Made by a program: the position numbers and the translations under genes
Notes under the pieces: model-generated
Databases searched by the model: none
Told to the model about the DNA's origin: nothing
What the model saw: the letters and a program-made list of their open reading frames with translations, nothing else
Shown: positions 7,216-16,047 of the stretch, piece by piece
Numbering within the stretch: position 1 is the first letter of the stretch
Layout of the letters: every line of letters begins with the position of its first letter
DNA from: Marinicella pacifica
Lineage (GTDB): Bacteria > Pseudomonadota > Gammaproteobacteria > Xanthomonadales > Marinicellaceae
Length of the DNA stretch: 48,059 nt
Assembly (NCBI RefSeq): GCF_014636635.1
Contig: NZ_BMEO01000015.1
Coordinates: 1 to 48,059, forward strand
Direction: 5' to 3'

Positions 7216-8449
7216 GGCGTTCTAATAATCTCCGGGCGGCTTCGACACCACTTTGGGCGCCGTCTTCATGAAATCCCCAACCGAGATAAGCCCCACAATA
7301 GTAGCTGTTGTTGTGGCCTTGCAGGGCCTGAATTTGTTGTTGTCGTTCCGGCGTTTTGCGGTCATAAACGGGGTGTCGATAGGTTTTCTGAACCAGACAC
7401 AAGTCTGGATTAATGCGATCGGTTTGGTTCAGACTGACAATCACCGGCGATGAAACGGTTAAATTCTGGAGTTTATTGAGGTAATAATTAACCTGACAGC
7501 CCTGATTGTCCTCGCCATAATAATTCACCGACCAACTGGCCCAGGCTTTAGGATTATGGGGTAATAAGGACGCATCGGTGTGTAAAACCATGTCATTGTC
7601 CACGTAGCGGATCCCACCAAGGGCGGCCGCTTCTTGTAAAGTCGGTTGTTCAATGAGCGCCAGCGTATCATCAACATGGGTGGCAAAAATCACGGCATCA
7701 TATCGTTCGACAGCCGCTTCTGTGGTGATAAGAACACCCTGATTATCTCGCAAAACCGATTGCACCGGCGTGGCTGTGAATGCCCGTCCCTGCATATGCC
7801 GTTGAATGGCGCTGACGTAATTTCGCGATCCACCGGTGATGGTGCGCCAGACCGGCCGGCCGGTGAGTTGCAACATCTGATGGTTGGCCATAAAACGCAG
7901 TAAATAATGCACCGGATAGTCTTTCACCGTGTCAAAATCCCCAGACCACAGGGCGCTAACCATCGGCATCATGTGCTCATGAATGAATACTTGTGAATAA
8001 TTTTCACGCTGCAAAAATTCATAAATACCGGTGTTATCCTGTGCATCTAAGACCGCCGGCGCCTGTCGATAGAATCGACGAATATCCAGAATCATACGAT
8101 AGAATTGTGCGCTGATAAGGTTTTTGCGCTGACAAAACAGACCTTTCAGATTGGTGGCGTTATATTCCAGACCACTGTGGCGATTAGACACTGCAAAACT
8201 CATATCAGAATTTTCATAGGGTACTTTATACCGCCGCAACATATCGACGAAATGATGGTATCTGTCCTCATTAAACACCAAAAACCCGGTATCAACGGTT
8301 AAAGGCTGTCCATCCACTTCAATGTCATGGCTGTCGGCATGACCGCCCAAAACCGGTGCGGCTTCATACAAACTGTAATCCATGTGACCGTTGAGTGTGT
8401 CGGCAGCCATCAAGCCTGAAATGCCGCCACCGATAATTGCCACTTTCAT
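7208..8449 (-). CDS. FAD-dependent amine-oxidase-like oxidoreductase (lipid desaturase/UfaD-like)
   Basis: The chosen start is the ATG at 8447-8449, giving 413 residues that begin MKVAIIGGGISGL, a dinucleotide-binding GxGxxG at the very N-terminus. A longer reading from 8512 would add 21 residues without homology character and overlap the desaturase by 67 bp, whereas this start gives a 4-bp ATGA overlap. The domain fits the NAD(P)-binding/flavin amine oxidase family found with DUF1365 and CFA synthase. In Rhodobacter, furan fatty acid work assigned a flavoprotein of this kind a desaturase role on methylated acyl chains. A similar membrane-lipid role here is inference. C-terminal NNSYYCGAYLGWGFHEDG is the usual FAD-contact end of the family. 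Confidence 0.9.
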   Translation of the reverse strand: MKVAIIGGGISGLMAADTLNGHMDYSLYEAAPVLGGHADSHDIEVDGQPLTVDTGFLVFNEDRYHHFVDMLRRYKVPYENSDMSFAVSNRHSGLEYNATNLKGLFCQRKNLISAQFYRMILDIRRFYRQAPAVLDAQDNTGIYEFLQRENYSQVFIHEHMMPMVSALWSGDFDTVKDYPVHYLLRFMANHQMLQLTGRPVWRTITGGSRNYVSAIQRHMQGRAFTATPVQSVLRDNQGVLITTEAAVERYDAVIFATHVDDTLALIEQPTLQEAAALGGIRYVDNDMVLHTDASLLPHNPKAWASWSVNYYGEDNQGCQVNYYLNKLQNLTVSSPVIVSLNQTDRINPDLCLVQKTYRHPVYDRKTPERQQQIQALQGHNNSYYCGAYLGWGFHEDGAQSGVEAARRLLERHV

Positions 8450-9366
8450 ACCGCTGCTCCGCGTAATTTCTTTTTGGCCAAGAGTATTTTGTTGGGCGGT
8501 TTTAAATCCCAAATCAAACCTGTTTTAGACATCAACCACAAAATGTAATAACTGATATCAATCTGCCACCAGCGGAACCCCTGTCGCACGGATCCGGGCG
8601 AACAGTGATGATTGTTGTGCCAACCTTCACCAAGGGTCAAAATCGCCAATATAAAGTTATTGCGGCTATTGTCCCCGGTCTCATATTCCCGGCTGCCAAA
8701 TACGTGAGCCAGTGAATTAATGGCATAGGTGATATGCGCCAACAACACGGTTGAAACCACATAACCCCAGACCACCAGTTGCAGGCCGGAGGTGTTTAGA
8801 GTCGGAAAAACTGCATCTAAAATTTCACCTAAAGCAAACAAGAAAATGATGTAAAGTACGGGGAAAATGATGTCATAGCGATCTATCCAGCGCAGCTCAG
8901 GAAACTGGTTTAAGTCCTTGACTCGTTCTTGCTGGGTGGCAAAATTTTTATCCTGTAAAAACCAGCCCAAATGACTGCGCCAGAACCCATGTTTCGGACT
9001 GTGCGCATCAGCATCCGTATCCGCATGGATATGATGATGTCGGTGATGGGCCGCCCACCACAAAGGTCCGCGTTGGGTCGCTGTGGCACCAATCACGGCA
9101 AATATGGTTTGCATCAGACGACTGGTCTTGAATGATTTGTGAGAAAAATACCGATGGTAAAAACCGGTGATGGCAAACATCCTGACAAAGTAGGACAAAC
9201 CGCAAACAAGTAGCGCAAAACCGGTCAATGGCACCCAAAAAACCATCAGACAAGCTAAATGCAACAAAATAAATGGCACAATACGACTCCAGGCAATGGA
9301 TTCAGAATCTGAATCAGGCTGGTTATGCTGGTTATCGAACCATTGTAGCCACATTTTTTTCATCAA
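8446..9366 (-). CDS. Membrane fatty-acid (acyl-CoA/acyl-lipid) desaturase
   Basis: The 306-residue integral membrane protein has the three histidine clusters of di-iron delta-9-type desaturases: HRYFSH (71-76), HHRHHH (107-112) and HNNHH (250-254). NSLAH at 217-221 is a further ligand region. Four hydrophobic segments flank the boxes. It would introduce a cis double bond into a saturated acyl chain, supplying the unsaturated substrate used by the downstream methyltransferases. It is the first gene of the minus-strand lipid operon, so its promoter should lie in 9367-9495. Electron-donor genes are not in the cluster. Confidence 0.93.
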   Translation of the reverse strand: MMKKMWLQWFDNQHNQPDSDSESIAWSRIVPFILLHLACLMVFWVPLTGFALLVCGLSYFVRMFAITGFYHRYFSHKSFKTSRLMQTIFAVIGATATQRGPLWWAAHHRHHHIHADTDADAHSPKHGFWRSHLGWFLQDKNFATQQERVKDLNQFPELRWIDRYDIIFPVLYIIFLFALGEILDAVFPTLNTSGLQLVVWGYVVSTVLLAHITYAINSLAHVFGSREYETGDNSRNNFILAILTLGEGWHNNHHCSPGSVRQGFRWWQIDISYYILWLMSKTGLIWDLKPPNKILLAKKKLRGAAV

Positions 9367-9495
9367 CGATATTTCTTATAAAAACACTTATTTTATGTTT
9401 CAGCGGTGAAAACAATGTGAAGTGGTTACGCCTTCTGTTCACGGCATATCGACACCATTCCCGCTAATATAAACGTTTTGAAATTGTGGTGATTT
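9367..9495. promoter_or_regulatory. Divergent promoter region of the lipid cluster
   Basis: This 129-bp gap separates the minus-strand desaturase operon from the plus-strand NTF2-like/chalcone-isomerase-like pair, so promoters for both directions should be here. I could not assign clear -35/-10 boxes or an operator by eye. It is the natural place for the operon's own response regulator to bind. Confidence 0.5.
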
Positions 9496-10050
9496 GTGCT
9501 GAAAATTATTTTGATATTGATTGCTGTTGTTGTGGTGCTGTATGCCTGCACCCGATCGCCCGGTCATAAGCCGGACCAGAGCTTTCAAGCCTATTTTGAT
9601 GCCATATCCCAACACCCTGCCAGCCATCAGGCAGATGCCAAACAGCAAATGCAACGGGTGTTTGCGGATATGTCAGAAGGTGCCACCGCGGAGACCATCG
9701 AAGCGGTCTATGCCAAAGACCTTTACTTTAATGACACCTTTAAGATCATTACCGACCGGGATAAACTGGTCGAGTACCTCAGTGAAACCGCCCAAAACGC
9801 TGACACTAAAGTGGAGATTTTAGAGGTGATTAAAAGCGATGATGATTACTATGTCCGCTGGCGCATGCAGATGGCTTTCTCTGCCGTCGGCAAGGACATC
9901 GAATCGAACTCCGTGGGCATCAGCCAATTACGTTTTAATGAACACGGTCAGATTACTTTTCAGCATGACTTCTGGAACAGCAGCGAGGCTTTTTATGAGC
10001 ATTTACCCTTCATCGGACGCTTTTTAATCAAGATAAAACAACGACTTTAG
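9496..10050 (+). CDS. SnoaL/NTF2-like lipoprotein-like protein of the lipid cluster
   Basis: This 184-residue protein starts at a GTG. The N-terminus is a hydrophobic helix followed by LYAC (Cys18), a possible lipobox, so it may be a membrane-anchored lipoprotein. The remainder (about residues 30-180) has the alternating pattern of an NTF2/SnoaL cone: YFDAISQ, YAKDLYFND, DDDYYVRWRMQM and ISQLRFNEHGQITFQHDFW. NTF2-like proteins commonly accompany FAD oxidoreductase/DUF1365/CFA clusters. It may bind a lipid intermediate; this is inference. It is divergent from the desaturase and followed after 3 bp by the chalcone-isomerase-like gene. Confidence 0.8.
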   Translation: MLKIILILIAVVVVLYACTRSPGHKPDQSFQAYFDAISQHPASHQADAKQQMQRVFADMSEGATAETIEAVYAKDLYFNDTFKIITDRDKLVEYLSETAQNADTKVEILEVIKSDDDYYVRWRMQMAFSAVGKDIESNSVGISQLRFNEHGQITFQHDFWNSSEAFYEHLPFIGRFLIKIKQRL

Positions 10051-10053
10051 TCT

Positions 10054-10602
10054 ATGAAAAATACAATTGCTCTTACCTTTATCGTGCTTTCAATAATTGG
10101 ACAGGCACAGGCCACTGAATTATCAGATCAACCCCAATCACTCACCGCTTATGATCAAAACTGGCAACAATGTAATCACCACATGGTCCGCAAAGGCATT
10201 ATCTTCAAAGTCGCCGACATCGACTGGTTCTCCACTGAATGCCGAAAAGACAAAAATATTTTAACGACAACACCGGTTTTACTGCGCTTTACTTATTTGC
10301 GTGACATCGACCGTGAATTCTTTATCGACAGTGCCACTGAATACTTTTTACGCAATCTCGAACAACCCCAATCCCCACAAGCCAAAAAGATTATCAAGGA
10401 TTTCAATCAAAGCTACCAGGATGTCACCGACAGTGATGTTTACGATTTAGTCATTGACCAGGAAGGTACACTCAAATTGTTCAAAAATAACAACCTGATT
10501 CAAAGCACTAAAGACCCGCTCATCCGAAATAACTACTTTAAAATATGGTTCGGCAAAGAGCCCGTTTTACCTAAGCTTAAAGACAGTTTTACCTCTTCTT
10601 AG
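10054..10602 (+). CDS. Secreted chalcone-isomerase-like protein
   Basis: The 182-residue protein has a signal peptide ending AQA (residues 19-21). The C-terminal half carries the bacterial chalcone-isomerase-like (PF16036-type) pattern: FFIDSATEYFLRNL, YDLVIDQEGTLKLFKNN and YFKIWFGKEPVLPKLK. This fold binds fatty acids in plants (FAP proteins), so a periplasmic lipid-binding role beside the acyl-modification genes makes sense but is inferred. It starts 3 bp after the NTF2-like gene with no Shine-Dalgarno motif, pointing to translational coupling. Confidence 0.82.
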   Translation: MKNTIALTFIVLSIIGQAQATELSDQPQSLTAYDQNWQQCNHHMVRKGIIFKVADIDWFSTECRKDKNILTTTPVLLRFTYLRDIDREFFIDSATEYFLRNLEQPQSPQAKKIIKDFNQSYQDVTDSDVYDLVIDQEGTLKLFKNNNLIQSTKDPLIRNNYFKIWFGKEPVLPKLKDSFTSS

Positions 10603-10638
10603 CAACCTGATTAAAATTAATAGTAACTTTTGTAATTA

Positions 10639-11991
10639 TTATTGAGCAAAACCATGTTCATAAATCAGATCTGTGACAATTCGTTGCTGATGGGTCATTT
10701 CTTGCATTGTTAACGAAGTGTTACCACCGGCTTCAACTTTATGCATCACCACACCGATTACCGGTAAACCATAATAGACATAACGTTCATTGTTGTTATG
10801 ACTGTCCCTGCCTGTAGAGGTGTTGAACAGAGAAAAATCAAACTCAACTGTACCTAATTCATTTTCTGTATCTACAACATCATGATGCTGATCAATCAAA
10901 AAGGGTACCGGTGAATAAGTTGGATTATTGAAACCCAAAACATTAACGCTTCGGCAAAGCGATACTGATTGTGGATTAACCAATGGTTCTAAAACACCAT
11001 TATCGTCAAAACTATTAACGGGAACAACCTCACAGGCACCATTGCTTAGGAATTGCTGGGTAAAAGGGGCAAAGTATTGCGGGTAATTAAGGTTTACATA
11101 CTTATTTTTAGTGGGGAAAGTCAACACCACTTCAGTAGCAGTTGTTTGATTGTTTAAAAATTGGCCACTCAATAATGTGCGCATAAACGAAGCACTGGCC
11201 GCTTCATAAACTGTAATCCAAGTGTGTTCTTGGGCTTGGTTATCCAAAATAAGTTGGTTTTGGAGTGTGTTGGCTTCCAAAAGCAAGTAATTTCCAGGTG
11301 GCGCATGAAAAAATTGACCATCATTATGAAAATCTTCAATGGCAATGGCCTGGTAATCAAATTGATGACCGCCAATCATGTTTTTAATCGTCATGGAACC
11401 CGAAATTCCGCCGGTTGCCGGTTGTATATCAACAGCCGCATCATAAGACCATTGTCCATTTTGAAAAGAATTTTTTATGAAATCACAATCATTATCGATG
11501 GCATTAGCGTGATCACCAACAACTTCGCCCATTTCATATACCTGGATAAAGCCGGTCTGGCTCCGGACCAAATCATTAACGGCCGGATCATTATCCAGTT
11601 CATAAGGCAGAAAGTCCTGAGGATTGCCTAACCACGGGGTACAACCCTGGTTGAAGGACACTAATCGTGTGCTGGACTGACCTGTATAAGGCGGTGGCAA
11701 TGAGGACAATCCAGAAATCAATTGACCCGTCCATGATTCCAATGGAGATAAATATAAATTCAATGGCAAAACCGGTTGGCCATTAAAGCCTTCCCTAAAT
11801 TCGATTGAGATGGCCTTGTATTGGTTTGTGTTGTTTTCAATGGTCAATAAATTTCTTAAATCATTTTGTACCGAATAATAAGGGAAGATTAAAGCCTGTC
11901 CCTGATTGGTATCACTTAAGCTGATGGCCCTGGCTTGTTGAAAGGCCACAAGCGCAGCCATACATAAAAATAAGTCGATTAAATTTCTCAT
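10639..11991 (-). CDS. Secreted protein of unknown function with IF-DGFE-like tail
   Basis: I recognise no named domain. This is a 450-residue protein with a signal peptide (cleavage near QARA, residue 22). The mature start SLSDTNQGQALIFPYYSVQN and an early YKAISIEFREG segment are a pattern I associate with a family of exported proteins in marine and soil Gammaproteobacteria. Four cysteines outside the signal peptide could form disulfides. The C-terminus TDLIYEHGFAQ resembles, in diverged form, the DLIFEDGFES and DLIFADGF ends of other exported proteins in this window. It stands alone, facing the lipid cluster's plus-strand genes. It is probably surface-exposed or secreted. Confidence 0.75.
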   Translation of the reverse strand: MRNLIDLFLCMAALVAFQQARAISLSDTNQGQALIFPYYSVQNDLRNLLTIENNTNQYKAISIEFREGFNGQPVLPLNLYLSPLESWTGQLISGLSSLPPPYTGQSSTRLVSFNQGCTPWLGNPQDFLPYELDNDPAVNDLVRSQTGFIQVYEMGEVVGDHANAIDNDCDFIKNSFQNGQWSYDAAVDIQPATGGISGSMTIKNMIGGHQFDYQAIAIEDFHNDGQFFHAPPGNYLLLEANTLQNQLILDNQAQEHTWITVYEAASASFMRTLLSGQFLNNQTTATEVVLTFPTKNKYVNLNYPQYFAPFTQQFLSNGACEVVPVNSFDDNGVLEPLVNPQSVSLCRSVNVLGFNNPTYSPVPFLIDQHHDVVDTENELGTVEFDFSLFNTSTGRDSHNNNERYVYYGLPVIGVVMHKVEAGGNTSLTMQEMTHQQRIVTDLIYEHGFAQ

Positions 11992-12002
11992 TGTCCTCTT
12001 TC

Positions 12003-12944
12003 TTATAAATGATTTTGTAACCCCAGTTCGTTGGGATAGGGTTTTAAATATACCTGGTCTAATAAGTAATTTATGTGATGCACTTCTGCATAATGGCGCA
12101 TTAATGTCAGTGGTGTCATCAGAAAAACCTTTTGTTGCTGATATTGTTCGATGGTTTTTATGATGGAGACTTTGGCATCTGAGGGGAGTTCTTTTTTGAA
12201 AAAACCCAGTAAATGATACAGGACATTGACATGGCTTTTAATTTTGGCTTGCCGGGACAGGCACTGCATAAATAATTGAAAATATTCATCGCGTACTTTT
12301 TCGCCGTCTCCGGCGTTGGCGACAATGCGGCCCAAATCACGGTACATGACTTCTGAATGGGCTTGCAACAGGAATTTATGTTGGCGATGAAAATCTACCA
12401 GGGCGCCGGGTGTTGGATCCGTCAGAACTTCGCGGCGCCATCGGTCAGTGCCAAACACCCGGATAATAAAGTTTTCGCGCAGACGCATATCATTCAGACG
12501 CCCGGCTTCTTCCTTGGGCAGTAAGGGCATGGCATCATCGATGGCTTTGGCATAAATACCGGTTTGAGGCTCGTTATGAGGCATGCCGTTGGGTAAATAG
12601 GCTTTCACACGAAAAAGGCCGCAACTGGGGGATTTTTGCATAAAAATATAACCGCAGACATCTGCCAAGTCCGGGAGGCGTTTTTGCGCCAAATCCACTA
12701 ATTGTTCGGTATAATCGTTTTTGTGGTCATTAACGTTTTTGGCTTTAACCCCATCATTTTCCATCACCAAACGTATGGGTTCACGCGGTACACCCAAGCC
12801 TATCTCAACTTCCGGGCAAATGGGCACATAATCAAACCACTCAGCGAGTACCTGAGTGCAAAAAGGGGCGCGTTTATGACCACCGTTGTAGCGCACCTGT
12901 TGTCCCAATAAACAAGCACTGATGGCTATTTTAATTTTTTTCAT
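12003..12944 (-). CDS. DUF523-DUF1722 (YbgA-like) fusion protein
   Basis: The 313-residue protein has an N-terminal DUF523 domain (ISACLLGQQVRYNGGHKR, then CPEVEIGLGVPREPIRL and KSPSCG near residue 108) with its conserved cysteines. A C-terminal YbgA/DUF1722 domain follows (about 195-313; HKFLLQAHSEVMYRDLGRIVA, VLYHLLGFFKK). This fused architecture is common in Proteobacteria and often lies near photolyase genes, but none is present here. Recent literature links DUF523-family proteins to thiouracil desulfidation. Whether that applies to the fused form is unknown. It is a single gene between a secreted protein and clpS. Confidence 0.88.
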   Translation of the reverse strand: MKKIKIAISACLLGQQVRYNGGHKRAPFCTQVLAEWFDYVPICPEVEIGLGVPREPIRLVMENDGVKAKNVNDHKNDYTEQLVDLAQKRLPDLADVCGYIFMQKSPSCGLFRVKAYLPNGMPHNEPQTGIYAKAIDDAMPLLPKEEAGRLNDMRLRENFIIRVFGTDRWRREVLTDPTPGALVDFHRQHKFLLQAHSEVMYRDLGRIVANAGDGEKVRDEYFQLFMQCLSRQAKIKSHVNVLYHLLGFFKKELPSDAKVSIIKTIEQYQQQKVFLMTPLTLMRHYAEVHHINYLLDQVYLKPYPNELGLQNHL

Positions 12945-13088
12945 GGTGTTAGTTTAGCGATATATTGTGAAAAATGAATGATTTATTCCGGATTTTTTAT
13001 TTGTCTCGGCTTGGTGTAAAATGAAGTGAACTTGAAAAGCACATTAAATGCCATGATATTATGTTCAGACCCTTAGATAATACAACCC

Positions 13089-13409
13089 ATGAGCGATAAA
13101 CAAAACAAAACCCAACAAGGTGTTGATCTGCTGGAACAACTCGAATCACAGATTAAAGACCCGAAAATGTACAAAGTGATGCTGATTAATGACGATTTCA
13201 CGCCGATGGATTTCGTCATTGAAGTGTTGCGTAAATTTTTCTATATGGACGAATCACAAGCCACTAAAATTATGTTGCACGTCCACACGCGCGGGCAAGG
13301 CGTTTGCGGTATTTTTACCCATGAAGTGGCCGAAACCAAAACCACATTGGTCAACGATTATGCCCGTGATCATGAGCATCCGTTGCTGTGTGTCAGTGAG
13401 GTGGTGTAA
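13089..13409 (+). CDS. clpS: ATP-dependent Clp protease adaptor ClpS
   Basis: This 106-residue protein has the ClpS core [20 protein letters not shown] and the later [20 protein letters not shown]. It recognises N-end-rule degrons and delivers substrates to ClpA. The variable N-terminal tail (about 30 residues) that enters ClpA is present. Its stop codon touches the clpA start (13407-13410), so the two are one operon in the usual order. Confidence 0.97.
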   Translation: MSDKQNKTQQGVDLLEQLESQIKDPKMYKVMLINDDFTPMDFVIEVLRKFFYMDESQATKIMLHVHTRGQGVCGIFTHEVAETKTTLVNDYARDHEHPLLCVSEVV

Positions 13410-15677
13410 ATGTTAGACAGTCAATTAGACCAGAATATCAGCGAAATATATACACTGGCACGTCAAAAGCGCCATGAACTGCTGACCATGGAGCATCTCA
13501 TGCTGGCTTTGCTCAAAAATAAGCAAGCCTTGCAAGTGCTAAAAATGGTGGGTGCTGATTTGCATCTGCTGGAACAAGAGTTGCAGGTGCTGATTGCGCA
13601 GCATGTCAAGATTTTACCGGCTGAGGCGGATTTTGAAACCCAACCCACACTGGCATTTCGTCGGGTCATACAGCGCGCCATCTATTCCGCCCAATCAGCT
13701 GAGGTGAGTCAGGTCACCGGTGACCGGGTGTTGGTGGCGATGTTTGATGAATCGGATTCGCACGTGGTTTATTTACTCAATAAACAGGGTGTGTCGCGTT
13801 ATGATGTGGTCAGAAGTATTGCCCATGGTGGTTTTGATGAAGTAGAACAACCCCTCACCGAGCAACAGGATGATCAGGGTGATGAGGCCGACAAGAAAAA
13901 GCCGGACAGCGGCAAAAGCTTTCTGATTAACCTCAATAAAAAGGCTCAGCAAAGTAAAATCGATCCATTAATCGGTCGAGATCAGGAAGTGGAACGGGTC
14001 ATTCAGGTTTTAATGCGCCGATCTAAAAACAACCCCTTATTAGTGGGTGAGCCCGGCGTCGGTAAAACCGCCATTGCCGAAGGCCTTGCCCTTAAAATTG
14101 TTCAAGGCAAAGTGCCTGAAGTGATGGCGAATGCGCAGGTTTTTGCCTTAGACTTGGGCGCACTGTTGGCCGGCACTAAATACCGTGGTGATTTTGAAAA
14201 ACGCTTAAAATCGGTGATTAAATACATCGCTGATATTGATCATGCGATTATGTTTATTGATGAAATACACACCATTATCGGTGCCGGTGCGGTCTCAGGC
14301 GGTTCTCTGGATGCTTCAAATCTTTTAAAACCGGCCTTAAGTAAAGGCAGTTTGCGTTGTATCGGTGCCACCACCCAAGATGAAGTGCGCACCATTTTTG
14401 ACCGGGATCGAGCCCTGGCCAGACGATTCCAGAAAATCACCATCACGGAACCGTCAGAATCTGAGGCCATTCAAATATTGCGTGGTTTGCAACCGTATTA
14501 TGAAGACTTTCACGAGGTCAATTATCTCGATGAAGCAGTGACCGCAGCGGTTAAATTATCCGCCAAACACATCAGTGATAAATTTTTACCGGATAAGGCC
14601 ATCGATGTGATAGATGAAGCCGGTGCCTGGCAGCGTATTCACGGTCTACAAGAGCAACCCATTACAGCTGCCGATGCCCGGCGGGTGGTGGCCTCGATCG
14701 CCAAAATTCCGGTGGCTGATTTAAACCAACAGGACACTGACCGACTCAAATCCATTAAACGCAATTTAAAACACGTAATTTTCGGTCAGGATGAGGCCAT
14801 CGAAATTCTCGCCGACACCATCAAAATGTCACGCGCCGGCCTTAACCGCGATCACCGCACGGTGGCCAATTTACTGTTTGCAGGACCCACCGGCGTCGGT
14901 AAAACCGAAGTTGTTCGGCAGTTATCTCACCACCTGGGCCTTAAACTGATACGTTTTGATATGTCCGAATATATGGAACCTCATGCCGTTTCAAAACTGA
15001 TTGGCGCACCACCCGGCTATGTGGGTCACGAACAAGGCGGTTTATTAACCGACAAGGTACATCAAACACCCCACGCCATCGTCTTGTTGGACGAAGTGGA
15101 AAAGGCTCACCCGGATATTATGAATATCTTGTTACAGGTGATGGACAACGGAAAATTGACCGATTCCAATGGCCGTGAAACTGATTTTCGCCACGTGTTG
15201 TTGGTGATGACCACTAACGCCGGTGCCACCTTGCACAGTCGCAGCAGCTTTGGTTTCCTGGAACAGGATCACAGCAGTGATGCGATGCAGGAAATTAAAC
15301 GGGTGTTTATCCCTGAGTTTCGTAATCGACTGGATGCGATTGTGCCCTTTGCCAATTTAGAGGTGAGTCACATTGAACGGATTGTCGATAAGCTGATGAT
15401 TGAATTGGAACATCAATTAAGTGATCCGGGAATTCAATTTAAGCTGAGTGCTGCTGCCAGAAGCTGGCTGGTGGACAAAGGTTATGACCGAGAAATGGGT
15501 GCCAGACCAATGCAACGTGCTATTGATCAGCACATCAAAAAACCGTTGGTGGATGACATTTTATTTGGTGATTTAAAAAACGGCGGTCTGGTTAAAATTG
15601 ACGTCGATCAGGCAACATTAACATTTGAAATTGAAACCGACGTCAAACAAGCCCTTGAGAAAGAAAAAGCAGAGTGA
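13410..15677 (+). CDS. clpA: ATP-dependent Clp protease ATP-binding subunit ClpA
   Basis: At 755 residues it matches the usual ClpA length. The N-terminal repeat domain (1-145) binds ClpS. AAA+ module 1 has Walker A GEPGVGKT (213-220) and Walker B MFIDEIHT. Module 2 has Walker A GPTGVGKT near 492 and [11 protein letters not shown]. The ClpP-docking loop is present near residue 613 as FGF rather than the IGL of E. coli ClpA. The C-terminal D2 small domain is complete. It unfolds substrates for ClpP, which is encoded elsewhere. clpS lies directly upstream. Confidence 0.97.
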   Translation: MLDSQLDQNISEIYTLARQKRHELLTMEHLMLALLKNKQALQVLKMVGADLHLLEQELQVLIAQHVKILPAEADFETQPTLAFRRVIQRAIYSAQSAEVSQVTGDRVLVAMFDESDSHVVYLLNKQGVSRYDVVRSIAHGGFDEVEQPLTEQQDDQGDEADKKKPDSGKSFLINLNKKAQQSKIDPLIGRDQEVERVIQVLMRRSKNNPLLVGEPGVGKTAIAEGLALKIVQGKVPEVMANAQVFALDLGALLAGTKYRGDFEKRLKSVIKYIADIDHAIMFIDEIHTIIGAGAVSGGSLDASNLLKPALSKGSLRCIGATTQDEVRTIFDRDRALARRFQKITITEPSESEAIQILRGLQPYYEDFHEVNYLDEAVTAAVKLSAKHISDKFLPDKAIDVIDEAGAWQRIHGLQEQPITAADARRVVASIAKIPVADLNQQDTDRLKSIKRNLKHVIFGQDEAIEILADTIKMSRAGLNRDHRTVANLLFAGPTGVGKTEVVRQLSHHLGLKLIRFDMSEYMEPHAVSKLIGAPPGYVGHEQGGLLTDKVHQTPHAIVLLDEVEKAHPDIMNILLQVMDNGKLTDSNGRETDFRHVLLVMTTNAGATLHSRSSFGFLEQDHSSDAMQEIKRVFIPEFRNRLDAIVPFANLEVSHIERIVDKLMIELEHQLSDPGIQFKLSAAARSWLVDKGYDREMGARPMQRAIDQHIKKPLVDDILFGDLKNGGLVKIDVDQATLTFEIETDVKQALEKEKAE

Positions 15678-15695
15678 ACCTAACCTGATGTAATG

Positions 15696-15735
15696 AAATC
15701 ATCGGTTTTGCGCAAACGGCTCAACCCGACGATTT
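15696..15735. terminator. Hairpin between convergent clpA and infA
   Basis: AAATCATCGGTT (15696-15707) pairs with AACCCGACGATTT (15723-15735) with one mismatch and one bulge. The hairpin lies in the 60-bp gap between the clpA stop and the infA stop, so it can serve both directions. The U-tract is poor on either strand. Confidence 0.5.
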
Positions 15736-15737
15736 AA

Positions 15738-15956
15738 TTATTTGCTGCGGAACGTGATTCGCCCTTTACTTAAGTCGTAAGGGGTGAGTTCTACAGTCAC
15801 GGTATCACCGGTTAAAATACGGATATAGTGCTTACGCATGCGTCCAGAGATATGCGCCACCACTTCATGTCCGTTTTCCAATTCAACACGAAACATGGTG
15901 TTGGGTAAGGTATCGATAACCTTGCCCTGTAATTCAATTACATCTTCTTTTGCCAT
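15738..15956 (-). CDS. infA: Translation initiation factor IF-1
   Basis: This 72-residue protein is complete and near identical in pattern to bacterial IF-1: [38 protein letters not shown]. It is an OB-fold protein that occupies the ribosomal A site during initiation. The clpS-clpA/infA neighbourhood is common in gammaproteobacterial genomes. It is convergent with clpA. Confidence 0.98.
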   Translation of the reverse strand: MAKEDVIELQGKVIDTLPNTMFRVELENGHEVVAHISGRMRKHYIRILTGDTVTVELTPYDLSKGRITFRSK

Positions 15957-16047
15957 AAATTATTAGGTCTTCTCAAAAAAAAGAGGGTCATTTTACCAGA
16001 AAGTGGATATTTTTACAGTGACAAGCTGAACAGTTGTTAATGAGACC

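Noticed and set aside
8450-8512. Upstream extension of the FAD oxidoreductase
   Set aside because: The extra 21 residues overlap the desaturase by 67 bp, whereas the internal ATG gives the conserved MKVAIIGGG start and a 4-bp overlap.
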